Shown: one piece after another, positions 22,706 to 34,056 of the stretch
Layout: each line of letters opens with the position of its first letter
Numbering within the stretch: the first letter of the stretch is position 1
Notes under the pieces: model-generated
Database searches by the model: none
What the model saw: only the letters and a program-made list of their open reading frames with translations
What the model was told of the DNA's origin: nothing
DNA from: Posidonia oceanica
Lineage: Eukaryota; Streptophyta; Magnoliopsida; Alismatales; Posidoniaceae
Assembly (NCBI GenBank): GCA_037176725.1
Contig: JAZBRS010000074.1
Coordinates: 63,120,001 to 63,184,000 of the forward strand
Length of the DNA: 64,000 nucleotides
Direction of reading: 5' to 3'
Position numbers and translations under genes: made by a program

Positions 22706-23167
22706 ATTGGAGAGCAAGAAAAGAGGAAAGAGAGAGAGGAAAAGAAGGAGAAAGAGAAGGAGGATAAGGAGGAGAGAGAAAAGAATAATCAGGAGAGAGA
22801 AAAAGGATAATCAGGAGAGAGAAAAGAATAATCAGAAGAGAAAGAGGGTGAAAGGCTTGGGTTTGGAGGGCGGTTTTGTGTGTGTGTGACCTACGGTTTC
22901 TAAGGTTTGACCTAGGGTTTGATATAGGGTTTTCTAAGGTTTAGAATGGGGTTTTTGAGGGGTTTTTGGAAGGTTTAGGGTTTAAGGTTTTGAGAGGGTT
23001 TGGGTTTGGTTTGATGGTTTGGTTTAGGGATTGATATTGGTTTCAAAAAGGGATGTAGGTTTAGGATTAAAGGAGAGTGAGCTTCTAGACCTCAGAATCA
23101 GCTTCCAGAGTGCTTCCAGAGTGTCTCCAGCCAGTTGTGACCCCTTGGCTGAAATGGGGTGTCTACA

Positions 23168-25262
23168 GCATGCAAAGACGCTCGTCCACAAACCGACTGA
23201 GGAAACAAGCAGACTTGACTTCGAAAAGGCATGCAAAGGCGCTCGTCCTCAAACCTATGAGGAAACAAGCAGACATGACCTCGTAAGGGCATGCTAAGTC
23301 GCTCATCCTCAAACCCATTGAGGAAACAAGCAGACATGACTTCGAAAAGGCATGCAAAGGGCTCGTCCTCAAACTGACTGAGGAAACAAGCAGACATGAC
23401 TTCGAAAAGGCATGCAAAGGCACTCATCCTCAAACCTATGAGGAAACAAGCATACATGACCCAGAAAGGGCATGCAAAAGGGCTTGTCCTCAAACCAACT
23501 GAGGAAACAAGCAGACATGACTTCGAAAAGGCAAGCAAAGGTGCTCATCCTCAAACCTACAGGGAAACAAGCAGACATAACCTCGAAAGGGCATGCAAAG
23601 GTGCTCGTCCTCAAACCGACTAAGGAAACAAGCAGACATGACCTCGAAAGGGCATGCAAAGGGCTCGTCCTCAAACTGACTGAGGAAACAAGTAGACATG
23701 ACTACGAAAAGGCATGCAAAGGCGCTCGTCCTCAAACCTATGAGGAAACAAGCAGACATGACCTCGAAAGGGCATGCAAAGGCACTCGTCCTAAAACCTA
23801 TGAGGAAACAAGCAGACATGACTTCGAAAACGCATGCAAAGGGCTCGTCCTCAAATCGACTTAGAAAACAAGCAAACATGACCTCGAAAGGGCATGCAAA
23901 GGCGCTCATCCTCAAACCGACTGAGGAAACAAGCAAACATGACTTCAAAAAGGCATGCAAAGGCGCTCGTCCTCGAACCTATGAGGAAACAAGCAAACAT
24001 GACCTCGAAAGGGCATGCAAAGTCGCTCATCCACAAACCCAATGAGGAAACAAGCAGACATGACTTCAAAAAGGCATGCAAAGGGCTCGTCCTGAAACCG
24101 ACTGAGAAAACAAGCAAACATGATTTTGAAAAGGCATGCAAAGGCGCTCGTCCTCAAACCTATGAGGAAACAAGCAAACATGACCTCGAAAGGGCATACA
24201 AAGGCGCTCGTCCTCAAACTGACTGAGGAAATAAGCAAACATGACCTCAAAAGGGCATTCAAAGGGCTCGTCCTCAAACTGACTGAGGAAACAAGTAGAC
24301 ATGACTTCGAAAAGGCATGCAAAGGTGCTCATCCTCAAACCTACGAGGAAACAAGCAGACATAACCTCGAAAGGGCATGCAAAGGCGCTTGTCCTCAAAC
24401 CCATGAGGAAACAGGCAGACATGACTTTGAAAAGGCATGCAAAGGGCTCGTCCTCAAACCGATGAGGAAACAAGCAGACATGACCCCGAATGGGCATGCA
24501 AAGGCACTCATCCTCAAACCGATGAGGAAACAAGCAGACATGACCCCGAATGGGCATGCAAAGGCACTCATCCTCAAACCGACTGAGGGAACAAGCAGAC
24601 ATGACTTCGAAAAGGCATGTAGAGGCGCTCGTCCTCAAACCTATGAGGAAACAAGCAGACATGACCTCGAAAGGGCATGCAAAGGTGCTCGTCCTCAAAC
24701 CCATTGAGGAAACAAGCAGACATGACTTCGAAAAGGCATGTAAAGGGCTCGTCCTCAAACCGACTGAGGAAACAAGCAGACATGACCTCGAAAGTGCATG
24801 CAAAGGCGCTCGTCCTCAAACCCATTGAGGAAACAAGCAGACATGACTTCGAAAAGGCATGCAAAGTAGCTCGTCCTCAAACCGACTAAGGAAACAAGCA
24901 GACATGACTTCGAAAAGGCATGCAAAGGCACTCGTCCTCAAACTGACTAAGGAAACAAGCAGACATGACTTCGAAAAGGCATGCAAAGGTGCTTGTCCAC
25001 AAACCTATGAGGAAACAAGCAGACATGACCTCGAAAGGGCATGCAAAGGCGCTCGTCCTCAAACCTATGAGGAAACAAGCAGACATGACCCCAAAAGGGC
25101 ATGCAAAGGCGCTCGTCCTCAAACCTATGAGGAAACAAGCAGACATGACCTCGAAAGGGCATGCAAAGGTACTCGTCCTCAAACCCATTGAGGAAACAAG
25201 CAAACATGACTTCGAAAAGGCATGCAAAGGTGCTTGTCCTCAAACCTATGAGGAAACAGGCA
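23168..25262. repeat. 60-bp tandem array, 3' UTR of element D
   Basis: About 35 copies of a 58-61-bp unit of the form 'gaggaaacaagcagacatga', then 'cttcgaaaaggcatgcaaag', then 'gctcgtcctcaaac'. Two variants roughly alternate: 'cctcgaaaggg' with 'cctatgagg', and 'cttcgaaaagg' with 'cgactgagg'. Most units carry CCTCA and TGAGG around a loop that varies in sequence. Because 60 is a multiple of three, frames of up to 245 codons run through on both strands; I do not regard them as genes. Element A inserted at its left edge, so the array is interrupted and its 3' LTR is not visible here. Confidence 0.92.
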
Positions 25263-25440
25263 AACACACAGATCAACAGGGAAGGGGGATACCATAGGGC
25301 AGCAAAAAAGATGCCCCTGGTTTTTGGAGTGATACCAGGGGACAGTCGAAGCACCCTTGGCATCAAAAAATGGAGACATAGACAAACTGACGCGCTTGTC
25401 AAACGAGTAGCTAGGGTTACCAGCCCAGATGTTGGGAGGA
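25263..25440 (-). other. conserved 3' UTR block of element D
   Basis: Homologous to 620-770 in element A: 'gggataccatagggcagcaa', then 'agatgcccctgg', then 'cttggcatcaaaaaa', 'cttgtcaaacgagtag' and 'taccagccc'. The hairpin is partly decayed, with CCCCTGGT (25314-25321) pairing ACCAGGGG (25334-25341). The order array, then block, gives element D the same minus-strand orientation as A. Confidence 0.75.
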
Positions 25441-26944
25441 TGAATGTAAGGACTCATCGTGCAATGTGCAATGCCGGTTGGGGAATGCAACGGGTAGATG
25501 CAAAGGAATGCGGGGGCCCATCGTTGAGGGTGTGCAATGGTCTCAGAGTGGGCATGCGATGTAATGCCACAGAGTGGCAAACAAGGGACATGCCGGTCAT
25601 CACGGACCACCCAACGCGATCGGTGGAAAAACTTGAAAAGCACGGAGCCTCTGAGCGAGGTTAGGCAAAAAGTGCTCGTCCTTGACTCTGATTTTCAAAA
25701 ATAGGGAGAAAAGGGAAAATAGATTATTATGCATGTATTTTTTTTTGTGGCTTAGGATTCAAAGTAGCTGTTGCCGAGAGGATGCTTCTGCAATTTCTGA
25801 CTCAGGAGATTCTCGATCCTCGTGCAACGCCATGCCGAGTTGTGGTCGATGGCTCTCTTTCTTACTTAGTTTAGGAAGAGGCCTCGGCTTTGCAGAGTAT
25901 AGCCTTTTGGCTGCATGTGGGTAGTAGAGGCGTCGGGTGTAGCTTCATAGCCTCCATCTTAAATCCTCGGGGATTGACTACCGCATTTGACGCTCACGGG
26001 TTGTATTTTTCTTTTCCCCTCGTGAGTGACTGGAGTTGCATCTAGCCTGCCAGGGATGTAGAGTTGTTGTCTGCACAAAGGGGTTGGAGCATGCTGCTGC
26101 ACTCGGAGGGTGGGGCCAGGTCCTCCAGATAATGTTTCCCGTGCAGTTGGCAATGTCGTGCTTGGAGTTGAAAGTTGAGGGAGCTTCGATGCTCGTCCGA
26201 GTCACTCCTCTCATGAGCGCTTTCTTCAACTTCTTTCTTCATTTTTCTTTTGTGCTCAGCATGCATATCATGTTATCATATTCTTTTGCTTACATGATCT
26301 CTATTATTTTGGACATGCATGTCTTTGCCCTCTTGGGGTAGCAGTCCCTAATGAGGCGTTAAGAGTTTGGCTAGTCGGTGTGCACCTTCAGCCTCCGTAA
26401 TGTGTACAGGCAACCTTTGGCTATGCTCTACTTTGCCTTGGTCCTCCCCATGTCTGGTGGACTCTCTTGATAAGGTGGATCTCACTTCAGGGAGTTTGAG
26501 CTCAACGAGATGTTCTATTCTACTCTCGGTCTCACTCTGTAGCCACATGCAAGAAATGGCGCTGCTCGAGTGAGACTTGTCTGAGGTGGTTGATGCTTAA
26601 CATTCTCTTGGTGCTGCTTGTTGTCCAAAGCCAGTTTTTCTGATTATAAAAAATTTTCTAGGTTTTTTGTATTTTAGAAAGAGAATAAGCATGTTTTTGG
26701 GTTTTTCCATATGTTTTGTATTTTTTATGATTTTTCAGTTTATAGAAAACATAAAAAGGGAAAACCAGCGGAAAGGAAAGCATGTTTTTGTCTTTTGCAG
26801 GGAACGGTATGTACATGCAGGAAGCGAAAATGCATGTTTTGGGTTTTGACAGATTTTATAATTTTTATGTTTTTCGATAATGCGAGAAAACATGAAAGCG
26901 AGCAAAAGTGGAAAGATGAATGACAATGCATGCAAAAGGAAAAG
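25441..26944. other. unassigned part of element D
   Basis: This 1.5-kb stretch has no recognised domain. Short minus-strand frames exist (26348-26548; 26042-26266, Lys/Glu/Ser-rich), but neither resembles pol. The part 26640-26960 is AT-rich and begins, on the minus strand, at a good splice-donor match (GGTAG then GTAAGTA near 26965), so it may be an intron downstream of the gag fragment. Pol appears to be absent from element D. Confidence 0.4.
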
Positions 26945-27560
26945 ACAAGGTACGAGGTACTTACCTACCAGCAACCTCAGGATGGAGGTGCTGGACCCAC
27001 TCTCGCGCCGCTTGTGCCACCCTGGCGTCTCCAGCCACGTACTCCCTTGTCCTTGCATACCCATCCTGACTGAACCGAGGAAACGGGGAGCTCAAGATGT
27101 GGGACAGCAAGGGGGGCTGGAATGAGTCCGACGGAACCAGAAGGGTCCGTCAGGGAGGAAACAGAGTCGGGAGCAATGGGATCGGACCACAAGGATTCGG
27201 AGCTGAGGAGCTCCTGCATGATGTTCCGGAGGGTACGGTAGTCATCCGTCAAGTGCCCCGAGGCTTGATGGAAACTGCAGTACGCACTCGCATCATACAC
27301 CTGCGGAAGTGGGTTTGGCGGTGGGTGAGCTTCCGGGTGCCCCATAAGTGACGCAATCTGAGGAAAGACGACACTTAGCGGCCCACGAAGCATGGCGAAG
27401 TCAAAATGGCCTCGTCTTTGTCCCAGTTGCGATCCCTGATGAGCCGATGCAACGTGTTGCGCTGGCTCGTTGGGAGGAAAATCAAGTGAGGGCTCGAGAA
27501 GGGGGACCATCCAGATGGCCGGAAATGCCATGAATGCCAGCGGCAAGAGGGAGGAGGTGG
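26945..27560 (-). pseudogene. gag C-terminal fragment (element D)
   Basis: The minus-strand frame 27546-26977 resembles the C-terminal part of element A gag. RGPLSVVFPQIASLMGHPEAHPPPNP matches the segment EPLSVVLPKVASLL..RPPPNP at 10931. It is followed by CSFHQASGHLTDDYRTLR, the counterpart of the CCHC-like knuckle, but the last Cys is replaced by Tyr. Downstream, a second frame reads plausibly (YVAGDARVAQAAREWVQ) up to the splice-donor-like site near 26965. The capsid core is missing: the fragment is truncated on its 5' side where plus-strand LTR sequence begins. It may be a gag-only non-autonomous element or a deletion product. Confidence 0.7.
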
Positions 27561-29320
27561 GTGGAGTGATCCACGCACCTATTTTTTATTTTAAATACAT
27601 GTTTATGATCGTTGTTGCATGCTGATGCTTCCTAGCTAGTTAGTTTATAGTTTCGGATCGATTTGAGCATCGATTCTAGCCGGGAAGCTTCCCGACTTGT
27701 TAGACGCACAACCTGGTGCGTCTAACGTTGGACGCGCCCTATGGCAGCGTCTAACACCTCTATTGTCTTAAATTGATTTCTTTCTTTGCTACGATGATTT
27801 AAATGCTATCCTGCATGATTTAATATCTTGTATAACATCTCTTATGCATTTGGATGTCATGATAGGAATCTAGTGTTTATTTTTGGCTTGGATTCTCTCT
27901 TCAATTTTCAGAATGATCTGCTTGGGTGTAGGACACATGGCATCACACGTCTTATGTAAGACGCTGGCCGTCCCCACGTCCTACACCCCTGAGTTTCATT
28001 TTGCATTCGAGCTCCTTTTAATCACTTTTATTTGATATGCCTGCCTTCTCCATGTTTACATGTTGAGATCTGAGCTTCCTTTCAGTTATTTGCAGGTTTA
28101 TATCATGGTTTTTTATCAAGTTTGCATGCTAGCTTTCGTCTATACCTTCTGTGTGTTGGACGCTGAGTTCTCCAACATTTTATGTAAGACGTTGGGTATT
28201 CATGCGTCTAACAACATGCTTTGTTTTGGATCAGTTTAATGCCTGTGATTTGTTCTTTAAATCTCTTGAATTCTCATCTTGCTTTCATACCAAGATCTGC
28301 ATGTTTTCCCATCATCATATTGCATCAATATCATGTTTAATCACTTAGCACGCATGCATATTCTCAAAATCCAAGCTTAGGTGTTGGACGCTGGGATTTC
28401 CAGCGTCCAACGTTGGATGCTGTTAATCACAGCGTCTAACACCCTCTGCTTGTTTAAAATAGATTCATCACTTGTATCCGATTTCTGTGTTGTTGCTTTG
28501 ATCACTTAGCATGGTTTATCTGTCCATAGCTTCTTATATCGCATAAAAAACCCGTTTTCCAAACATGCATGCTTTTCTGCAGGTTTTTGGCCCTCTGTGT
28601 TGGACACCTGGATCTCCAGCGTCTAACATAGGACGCTGGTGACTCCAGCGTCCAATGCTTTAAGTTTGCTGAAGTCTGTTTTCTTAAGCCGCCTTCGATT
28701 CAGACCTTGTTTTGGCATTCGATCACTCCCAGATCATGTTTTGGCATCCAGGCATGTAGCATAACAGTGGTTTTCTGGCTTTTCATCTTGGTTTTGCTTC
28801 CCTGACCTGTTTCCCCATTTTTATGGCATTTTTACTTTAATTAGTCGCTTTAACAAATTTTCTAAGCTTTGCATGGTTTATCAATTACATCTTGCATACC
28901 GCCTTAGGGCGAATATAAACCGACATTTATTTGCCAACATTTGCCACACAAGAGCGGATCAGCCAAGAAAAACCGATTCCTCGGGCGTGTCGGGGGTGCC
29001 TAACACCTTCCCCGCGCATAACAGGAGTCCTTACCCTTTCTCTGGACCGCATTGACCTTGTGTCACATACATTTGGATTGGATTGACATCTTTTAATTGC
29101 ATGAGTTTTCTCGCATGCTTTACACGGTTTTCCTAGTCTTCTTGTTTTAATAGATTAGGTGGCGACTCCATGTCTTTGTTGTTTTCTTTTTCCTTTGCGT
29201 TCTTCACTGGTTTTCCCGGTGTTTTCGAGTCAAGTTCTCCTCCCCGGATTCACCGCTGACCGTGTCTTCCTCCCTCTATGCCGACCAGCGTGCACGAGCT
29301 CTAGGCAGTGTGCAACCGCA
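27510..29320 (+). mobile_element. plus-strand LTR fragment E
   Basis: This is the reverse complement of parts of LTR F. The 27520-27760 stretch matches 42360-42600 reversed ('gggtggag..atccacgc', 'tttaaatacatg', 'gatcgatttgagcatcgattc'). The order then runs through five hairpin modules (27697, 27927, 28155, 28381, 28596). Next comes the reversed 'gggtgcctaacaccttcccc' block (28999-29035) and 'taggtggcgactcca' at 29156-29170. Its 5' tip is missing, and the 3' boundary is blurred by the adjoining gene. It is opposite in orientation to the other LTRs here. Confidence 0.7.
29160..29170 (+). other. PBS-like TGGCGACTCCA in fragment E
   Basis: This 11-mer matches the start of the PBS except for its last base. 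It follows 'taatagattagg', the same context in which PBS-like relics lie inside the other LTRs. It may be a true PBS after an older LTR end, or an internal relic. Confidence 0.45.
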
Positions 29321-29364
29321 TCGTCGAACAAAGCGGCTGGGAAATGGTCACAATTAGCCATCAA

Positions 29365-31830
29365 GGAATATAGATGATACAATTTGAAATAAAATGTTAA
29401 ACACTTACCGCCATCTCCATTTGTGCCCTATGGGAGCAGACAGACTCCTATAACTCACTCAGTGTCATTGCTGCCACATTGGGAGCGGTATCCCCCATGG
29501 GAAGGTCCGAACGCCCAAGGAAGTGGGACCGATGGAAGATCATCAAAGTGGAGAACTCAGTGTCCATCCACCCGGCCCAAGCTGCCTCGTCCTCCGCTGT
29601 GGCATCTGCCGAAGTAGGTGAGCCGCCACGAGCCCAATCTAGAAGATGTGGGCCATAGATGTCGACTCAGTGGCGTGCACAACCACATCTGCCTCAAGTC
29701 TCCCACCAAACCCAGAAAGGAGAAGCCAGAGGCTACACCTGGCGATGTCCTAGCTGTCGAAGTGCCCGGCTAATCTATTGGAAGTGGCAGTGGTTCCAGC
29801 AGTGAATCTAGATGTCCCGGTCAAGACAACCCGGTCACAAGCTATCTCAGGGGCATCCTCATGCTCTCCCTTGGAATATGGACGCCATGTCACCTGAAAG
29901 CACAAAAAGGAACATCAGATCAACAAGCATCCAAGTAGTAAGAACAAATGCATAAAAATAAAGGCAAATTACCTGAGCCAGAACCAGTAGCTTGAAGAGA
30001 AGACGACCAACGTAGCGATTGTCGTCTACAAACTTAGGAGCCTGCTCGGCATTAGCCCAGAACAACCCTCGAGGAAAAGCCACGCCTGTTGGTGGAACCG
30101 AAGGAGGAGTGGGCTGTAGGAAAGTAATGTGTTCCCATGCCCACAGCTGCACAAGACATAAGCTTCAATCTGTCAATCATATCAGCAAGCATGCAATATA
30201 AATCAAAGGCAAAATAGTAATTTACCTGAAGGAAAGGCAGGTTCCCGCCTAACTGACGAGAACTGCCATATGAAAAGTGAAAAAGTAATGAGTACAAGTG
30301 GGCTAAGCTAGTCGCTCCCCACGCGTATTCTCCCACTCGATCCAAATCAACGAGCAGGGACAGGAAGACCGCTGATACTCTCGGAGCAGCATGACAGAAC
30401 AACACATCTCTGAATAGAACTAGAAGAAAAGCTCGGAGCTGCTGATCAGCATCAACGCCAGACCCCATCGCAGTATAGCAGGAGTCCTCGACCCGATGAA
30501 CTGCCGAGGATGTAACAAAGAGATGTGGTCCTTACATGATTACCTGGCTACCCACCAGCTCTCCCATCATGGCCGTGTAATCTGAGCACACCAATCCGGT
30601 CACGGGACGCCCGGTCACCCGTAGCGCTATCAAGCAGACCATATCCTCTAGCGAAAGGATGAACTCGCCGACCCTCATCACTATCGAGCTGGTCTGGTAG
30701 TTGTACCACTCCATGACTGCTCCAAGAACATCGATCGGAGCGGGAACTCAGGGATAGACAAAAATTGTCCAAATCCCATCTACATCAATCGCTCCTGCTG
30801 AAAAGGAGCCAACATCTGATAACATTTTCTGACTTGACCCTAATGACAGCACATAACTACTAGAGCTCGACTCTACAAAAGGAGGAATGAATCGTCAGAC
30901 CAAGCTCATGATAGGTAGAATAATTGAAGCAAAAAAATAAATAAATAAATTTGGTTACCTGTCCCTTAGCTGCCAATGAAGCCACAACATACTCAGCACA
31001 GGATGCGTCCCTACGCGGCCCCGATACCTGAACCTCGTCGCGAGGAATGTGGGCCCGTGTGAAGTCTAGAGGAGCATCAGCAACGCCCTCTGCCTCCCGT
31101 CGATCAAAGTCGAGGATGTTCCTGTACCAGGCGTCGTCCTCAACCATCCCAGCAGTAGGAGGAGCAACAGCAGCGGGCCCTGCCTCGGGAACCACCTCCT
31201 CCGACTCCGACTCCTCTGAATCCTTGGCCGAAGGAATGAACGACTCCGAGCATGAACTCCCGGAGACACTGGTGTCCACAACCAGAGCCGTATCCAGAGT
31301 CTCCCCCTCAGCCAACAGAGGTCCCTCTATAGCCGTCCCTGGAGCACCGAGGACCCCCGCGTCCTCTAGTGTCTCGGTCCCAACTGTCGGTGCCTCCTCT
31401 GTCATCCCAACAGTTTCCGGCACCTCCACCAAGGTTGGCTTAGGCCTGTCGGACGTCGACGGTCTGTCCCCTCTCCGTGCCAACTTTTTTGGCCTCATAT
31501 AGGATTTACCAAACCATGGCATCAACTGCAAAAGGAGGACCCGACGAGGTTTGGTAACATTCTCAAGAAAAAAGAAGGAAAAGGAGAGAGGAGGAAAGTA
31601 TACCTTCGCCCACAGTCACCACTTGTCACTTTGCCGCCGCTAGAATACACCTGCAGTGACCGCACACCCGCAGTTGCCACCTCCCGTGCCCTAGCCACCG
31701 ACCTCGTGGAAATAGCGCTCGCCACTTCACACCGAAGAAGCACAGTAAAAGCTCGCTGGGGAAGCTCAGAAGAATCTCGCCGTCGCTGGAGAAGAAGAGG
31801 AGAGGAGTACTAGGCAGGAAAATGAGGAAG
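29365..31830 (-). pseudogene. decayed plant-mobile-domain (PMD) gene with introns
   Basis: The PMD is found in plant MAIN-like proteins and in many transposable elements; here it cannot be tied to either. Minus-strand exons inferred from splice signals are: up to 31604 (donor GTATAC); 31525-30959 (acidic, Pro/Ser/Thr-rich); 30872-30544; 30500-30226; 30146-29973; and 29893 onward. Visible PMD motifs are VGEFILSLEDMVCLIALRVTGRPVTG, YAWGATSLAHLYSLL, LGGNLPFLQ joined to LWAWEHITFLQP, and VTWRPYSKGEHED. The consistency of the CAG/GT and AG borders supports a real gene structure. Stops occur inside the inferred third exon (after IFVYP) and after AGHFDS near 29760, so this copy is broken. The first exon and the 3' end are uncertain. 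Confidence 0.7.
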
Positions 31831-31849
31831 AAAAGAGAGTAGAGTCTGT

Positions 31850-32010
31850 ATAAGGCGCTCGAGACGTTAGACGCTAAAAAATTTGTGTCTTACATAAGAC
31901 GCAATTAATAACAGTGTTTAACAGCACAAGTCTTCCCAGAGTATTAGATGCCAGAAAAGGCGCGTCTTTCGTTAGACGCAATAATATCTGCGTCTTACGC
32001 ATCAGAGCAA
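31850..32010. repeat. TTAGACGC hairpin modules
   Basis: Two closely spaced copies of the paired hairpin seen in the LTRs: 'gttagacgctaaaaaatttg' with 'cttacataagacgc' near 31868-31925, and 'cgtctttcgttagacgc' near 31960-32000. They lie just upstream of the PMD gene on its strand, and they suggest that LTR-derived sequence abuts it. Confidence 0.5.
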
Positions 32011-32150
32011 CTTAAGATCCTGAACATCACCAGAAGGCCTCTAAATCCGCAAGCAGTTTCAAAAACATTTTTCTTCCAATTCCAGAGGCTTCTGCAAGCT
32101 AAAAGGCTTATGGGGACGATGGCTTCATAATTTTTTTGGACTTCCAAACA
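32011..32150. other. no feature recognised
   Basis: Low-information sequence between the hairpin modules and the duplicated segment. No reading frame or motif is assigned. Confidence 0.4.
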
Positions 32151-32189
32151 ACCCATAATCTCCAGTACACCACCGAAAAATTTAGCCAA

Positions 32190-32475
32190 CGTGGTTAGTG
32201 GACCTATCGTTCACCAGTTCACGAGTCATAGGATGACGGTCTCTATCGAGAGTGTAGACAACACTCGATGAAATGATACCTGATTATGACAAATTACAAT
32301 CAAAGTGAAGCCAACGTAATTAGCAGAGAAGAGGTCAACCCCCCTTTGCCCGACACCCGGGAGCATCATGGACCTCTCACTCACTAACTTACGTGTCATA
32401 AGACAACGGTCCCTGTGGAGAGTGTAGGCTACACTCGATGGAAGGGCACCTGACTATGACTAATTGCATCCATTC
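32190..32475 (+). repeat. diverged direct duplication (about 170-bp unit)
   Basis: The unit contains 'cgagtcataggatgacggtctct', then 'gagagtgtagacaacactcgatg', then 'acctgattatgac'. It recurs as 'cgtgtcataagacaacggtccct', 'gagagtgtaggctacactcgatg' and 'acctgactatgac' about 175 bp later. Each contains GAGTGTAG with CTACACTC or a near match, a short inverted repeat. It probably belongs to the 3' UTR of plus-strand element G. Confidence 0.55.
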
Positions 32476-32759
32476 ATATGTTAGTCCGCTCTAGATAATG
32501 AGAAAATTTCCCGAGCCATCCCAGTATACAAATCAAAGCAGGCAATGACAAAGGAACCTCATTATTTAGGGTCATGCATTGCATATCAAGACCACCTCCC
32601 TTGCACTCCCGTCAACATGCATCCATGCAAAGCGCATTACATTGCATCACAATTGGTGGTCAGAGTCGGTTATCTCCAATCTTTCAAAACCTTGCTTGAC
32701 TTCCTCGCCCAAGTACCGATTGTCTCTTCATATCTTGCTTGACTTCCTCGCCCCAGTGC
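32476..32759. other. transition into element G array
   Basis: No gene is recognised. Two copies of 'cttgcttgacttcctcgccc' near 32690 and 32737 mark the start of repetition. Confidence 0.4.
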
Positions 32760-34056
32760 CGGTTGTCATGTCATTTCCTTTTTGACCCCCTTGGGCAACG
32801 CCTGAGGCCGTGTCTTTCCAGGTTCCGAGTGTTGGATCCCTTATCCAACTCAATCCTTCTTCAACCCCCTTGGGTAACGCCCTTTGCCGTGTCATTTCCT
32901 TTTTGACCCCCTTGGGCAATGCCCTCGGCCGTGTCTTTTCAGTTCGACCCGCTTGGGCAATGCCTAAGGCCGTGTCTTTCCAGGTTCCGAGTGTTGGATC
33001 CCTTATCCAGCTCTATCCTTTTCAACCCCCTTGGGCAACGCCCTTGGCCGTGTCATTTCCTTTTCGATCCCCTTGGGCAATGCCCTCGGCCGTGTCTTTT
33101 CAATTCAACCCCCTCAGGCAACGCCTGAGGCCGTGTCTTTCCAGGTTTCGAGTGTTGGATCCCTTATCCAACTTGATCCTTTTCGACCCCCTTGGGCAAT
33201 GCCCTTGGCCGTATCATTTCCTTTTCAACCCCCTTGGGCAACGCCCTCGGCCATGTCTTTCCAGTTCAACCCCCTCGGGCAACGCCTAAGGCCGTGTCTT
33301 TCCAGGTTCCGAGTGTTGAATCCCTTATCCAGCTCGATTCTTCTTTGACCCCCTTGGGAAACGCCCTTGGCCATGTCATTTCCTTTTCAACCTCCTTGGG
33401 CAACACCCTCGGTCGTGTCTTTTCAGTTCGACCCCCTCGGGCAAAACTTGAGGCCGTGTCTTTCCAATTTCCGAGTGTTGGATCCCTTATCCAGCTCGAT
33501 CCTTCTTCGACCCCTTGGGCAACGCCCTCGGCCATGTCTTTTAGTTTCGACCCCCTTGGGCAACGCCCTCAGCCGTGTCTTTTAGTTTCGATCCCCTTGG
33601 GCAATGCCTTCGGCCATGTCTTTTAGTTTTGACCCCCTTGGGCAACACCCTCAGCCGTGTCTTTTAGTTTTGACCCCCTTCGGCAACGCCCTCGGCCGTG
33701 TCTTTTCAGTTCGACCCCCTTGGGCAATGCCCTCGGCCGTGTCTTTTAGTTTTGACCCCCTTGGGCAATGCCTGAGGCCGTGTCTCTTGCCAGGTTCTGA
33801 GTGTTGGATCCCTTATCCAGCTCGATTCCTTTCTGACCCCCTTGGGCAATGCCTAAGGCTGTGTCTCTTTCCAGGATCCAAGTGTTGGATCCCTTATCTA
33901 GCTCAATTCTGTTTTTGACCCCCTTAGGCAGCGCCCGAGGTCATGTCCTCTTAATTTGACCCCCTTGGGCAACGCCTGAGGCCGTGTCCTCTTAATATGA
34001 CCCCCTTAGGCAACACCTGAGGCCGTGTCTCCTTCCAGGTTCCGAGTGTTGGATAC
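32760..34056 (+). repeat. higher-order tandem array, 3' UTR of element G (left part)
   Basis: The basic unit of about 41 bp reads 'gacccccttgggcaacgcc', then 'ctcggccgtgtctttt'. A spacer 'ttccgagtgttggatccctta', then 'tccagctc', recurs near 32828, 32987, 33150, 33311, 33473, 33800, 33890 and 34045, which gives a higher-order period near 160 bp. Many units contain GGGC, AAC, GCCC, a tiny hairpin. The array is continued at 39918 after the solo LTR. Confidence 0.9.

Larger units (their letters stand above)
14151..23167 (-). mobile_element. 5' LTR of element A, split by a nested solo LTR
   Basis: On the plus strand it begins TGTAGTGATCCC at 14151 and ends ATGGGGTGTCTACA at 23167, so on the minus strand it runs TGTAGACACCCC to GGATCACTACA. 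A foreign LTR (19386-22705) with its own 5-bp duplication interrupts it, leaving about 5.7 kb of own sequence. Blocks shared with the other LTRs are 'ggactcctgttacg..ggggaaggtgttaggcacc' near 14500, 'gttccgaac..gtgagaactcc' near 14715 and 'actaaaccgt..ctgcccaaagctcac' near 15300. It also has the A-rich 'gacctaagtgcaa' region (15830-17390), a GC-rich part (17400-18780), and the T-rich part with TTAGGGTTT words (18790-19215, 22900-23000). No protein is encoded. Confidence 0.85.

Noticed and set aside
23168..25262. Long repetitive reading frames on both strands, possibly a Cys-rich repeat protein
   Set aside because: They occur in several frames at once because the unit is 60 bp. There is no start context, signal peptide or domain, and the region is a 3' UTR array.
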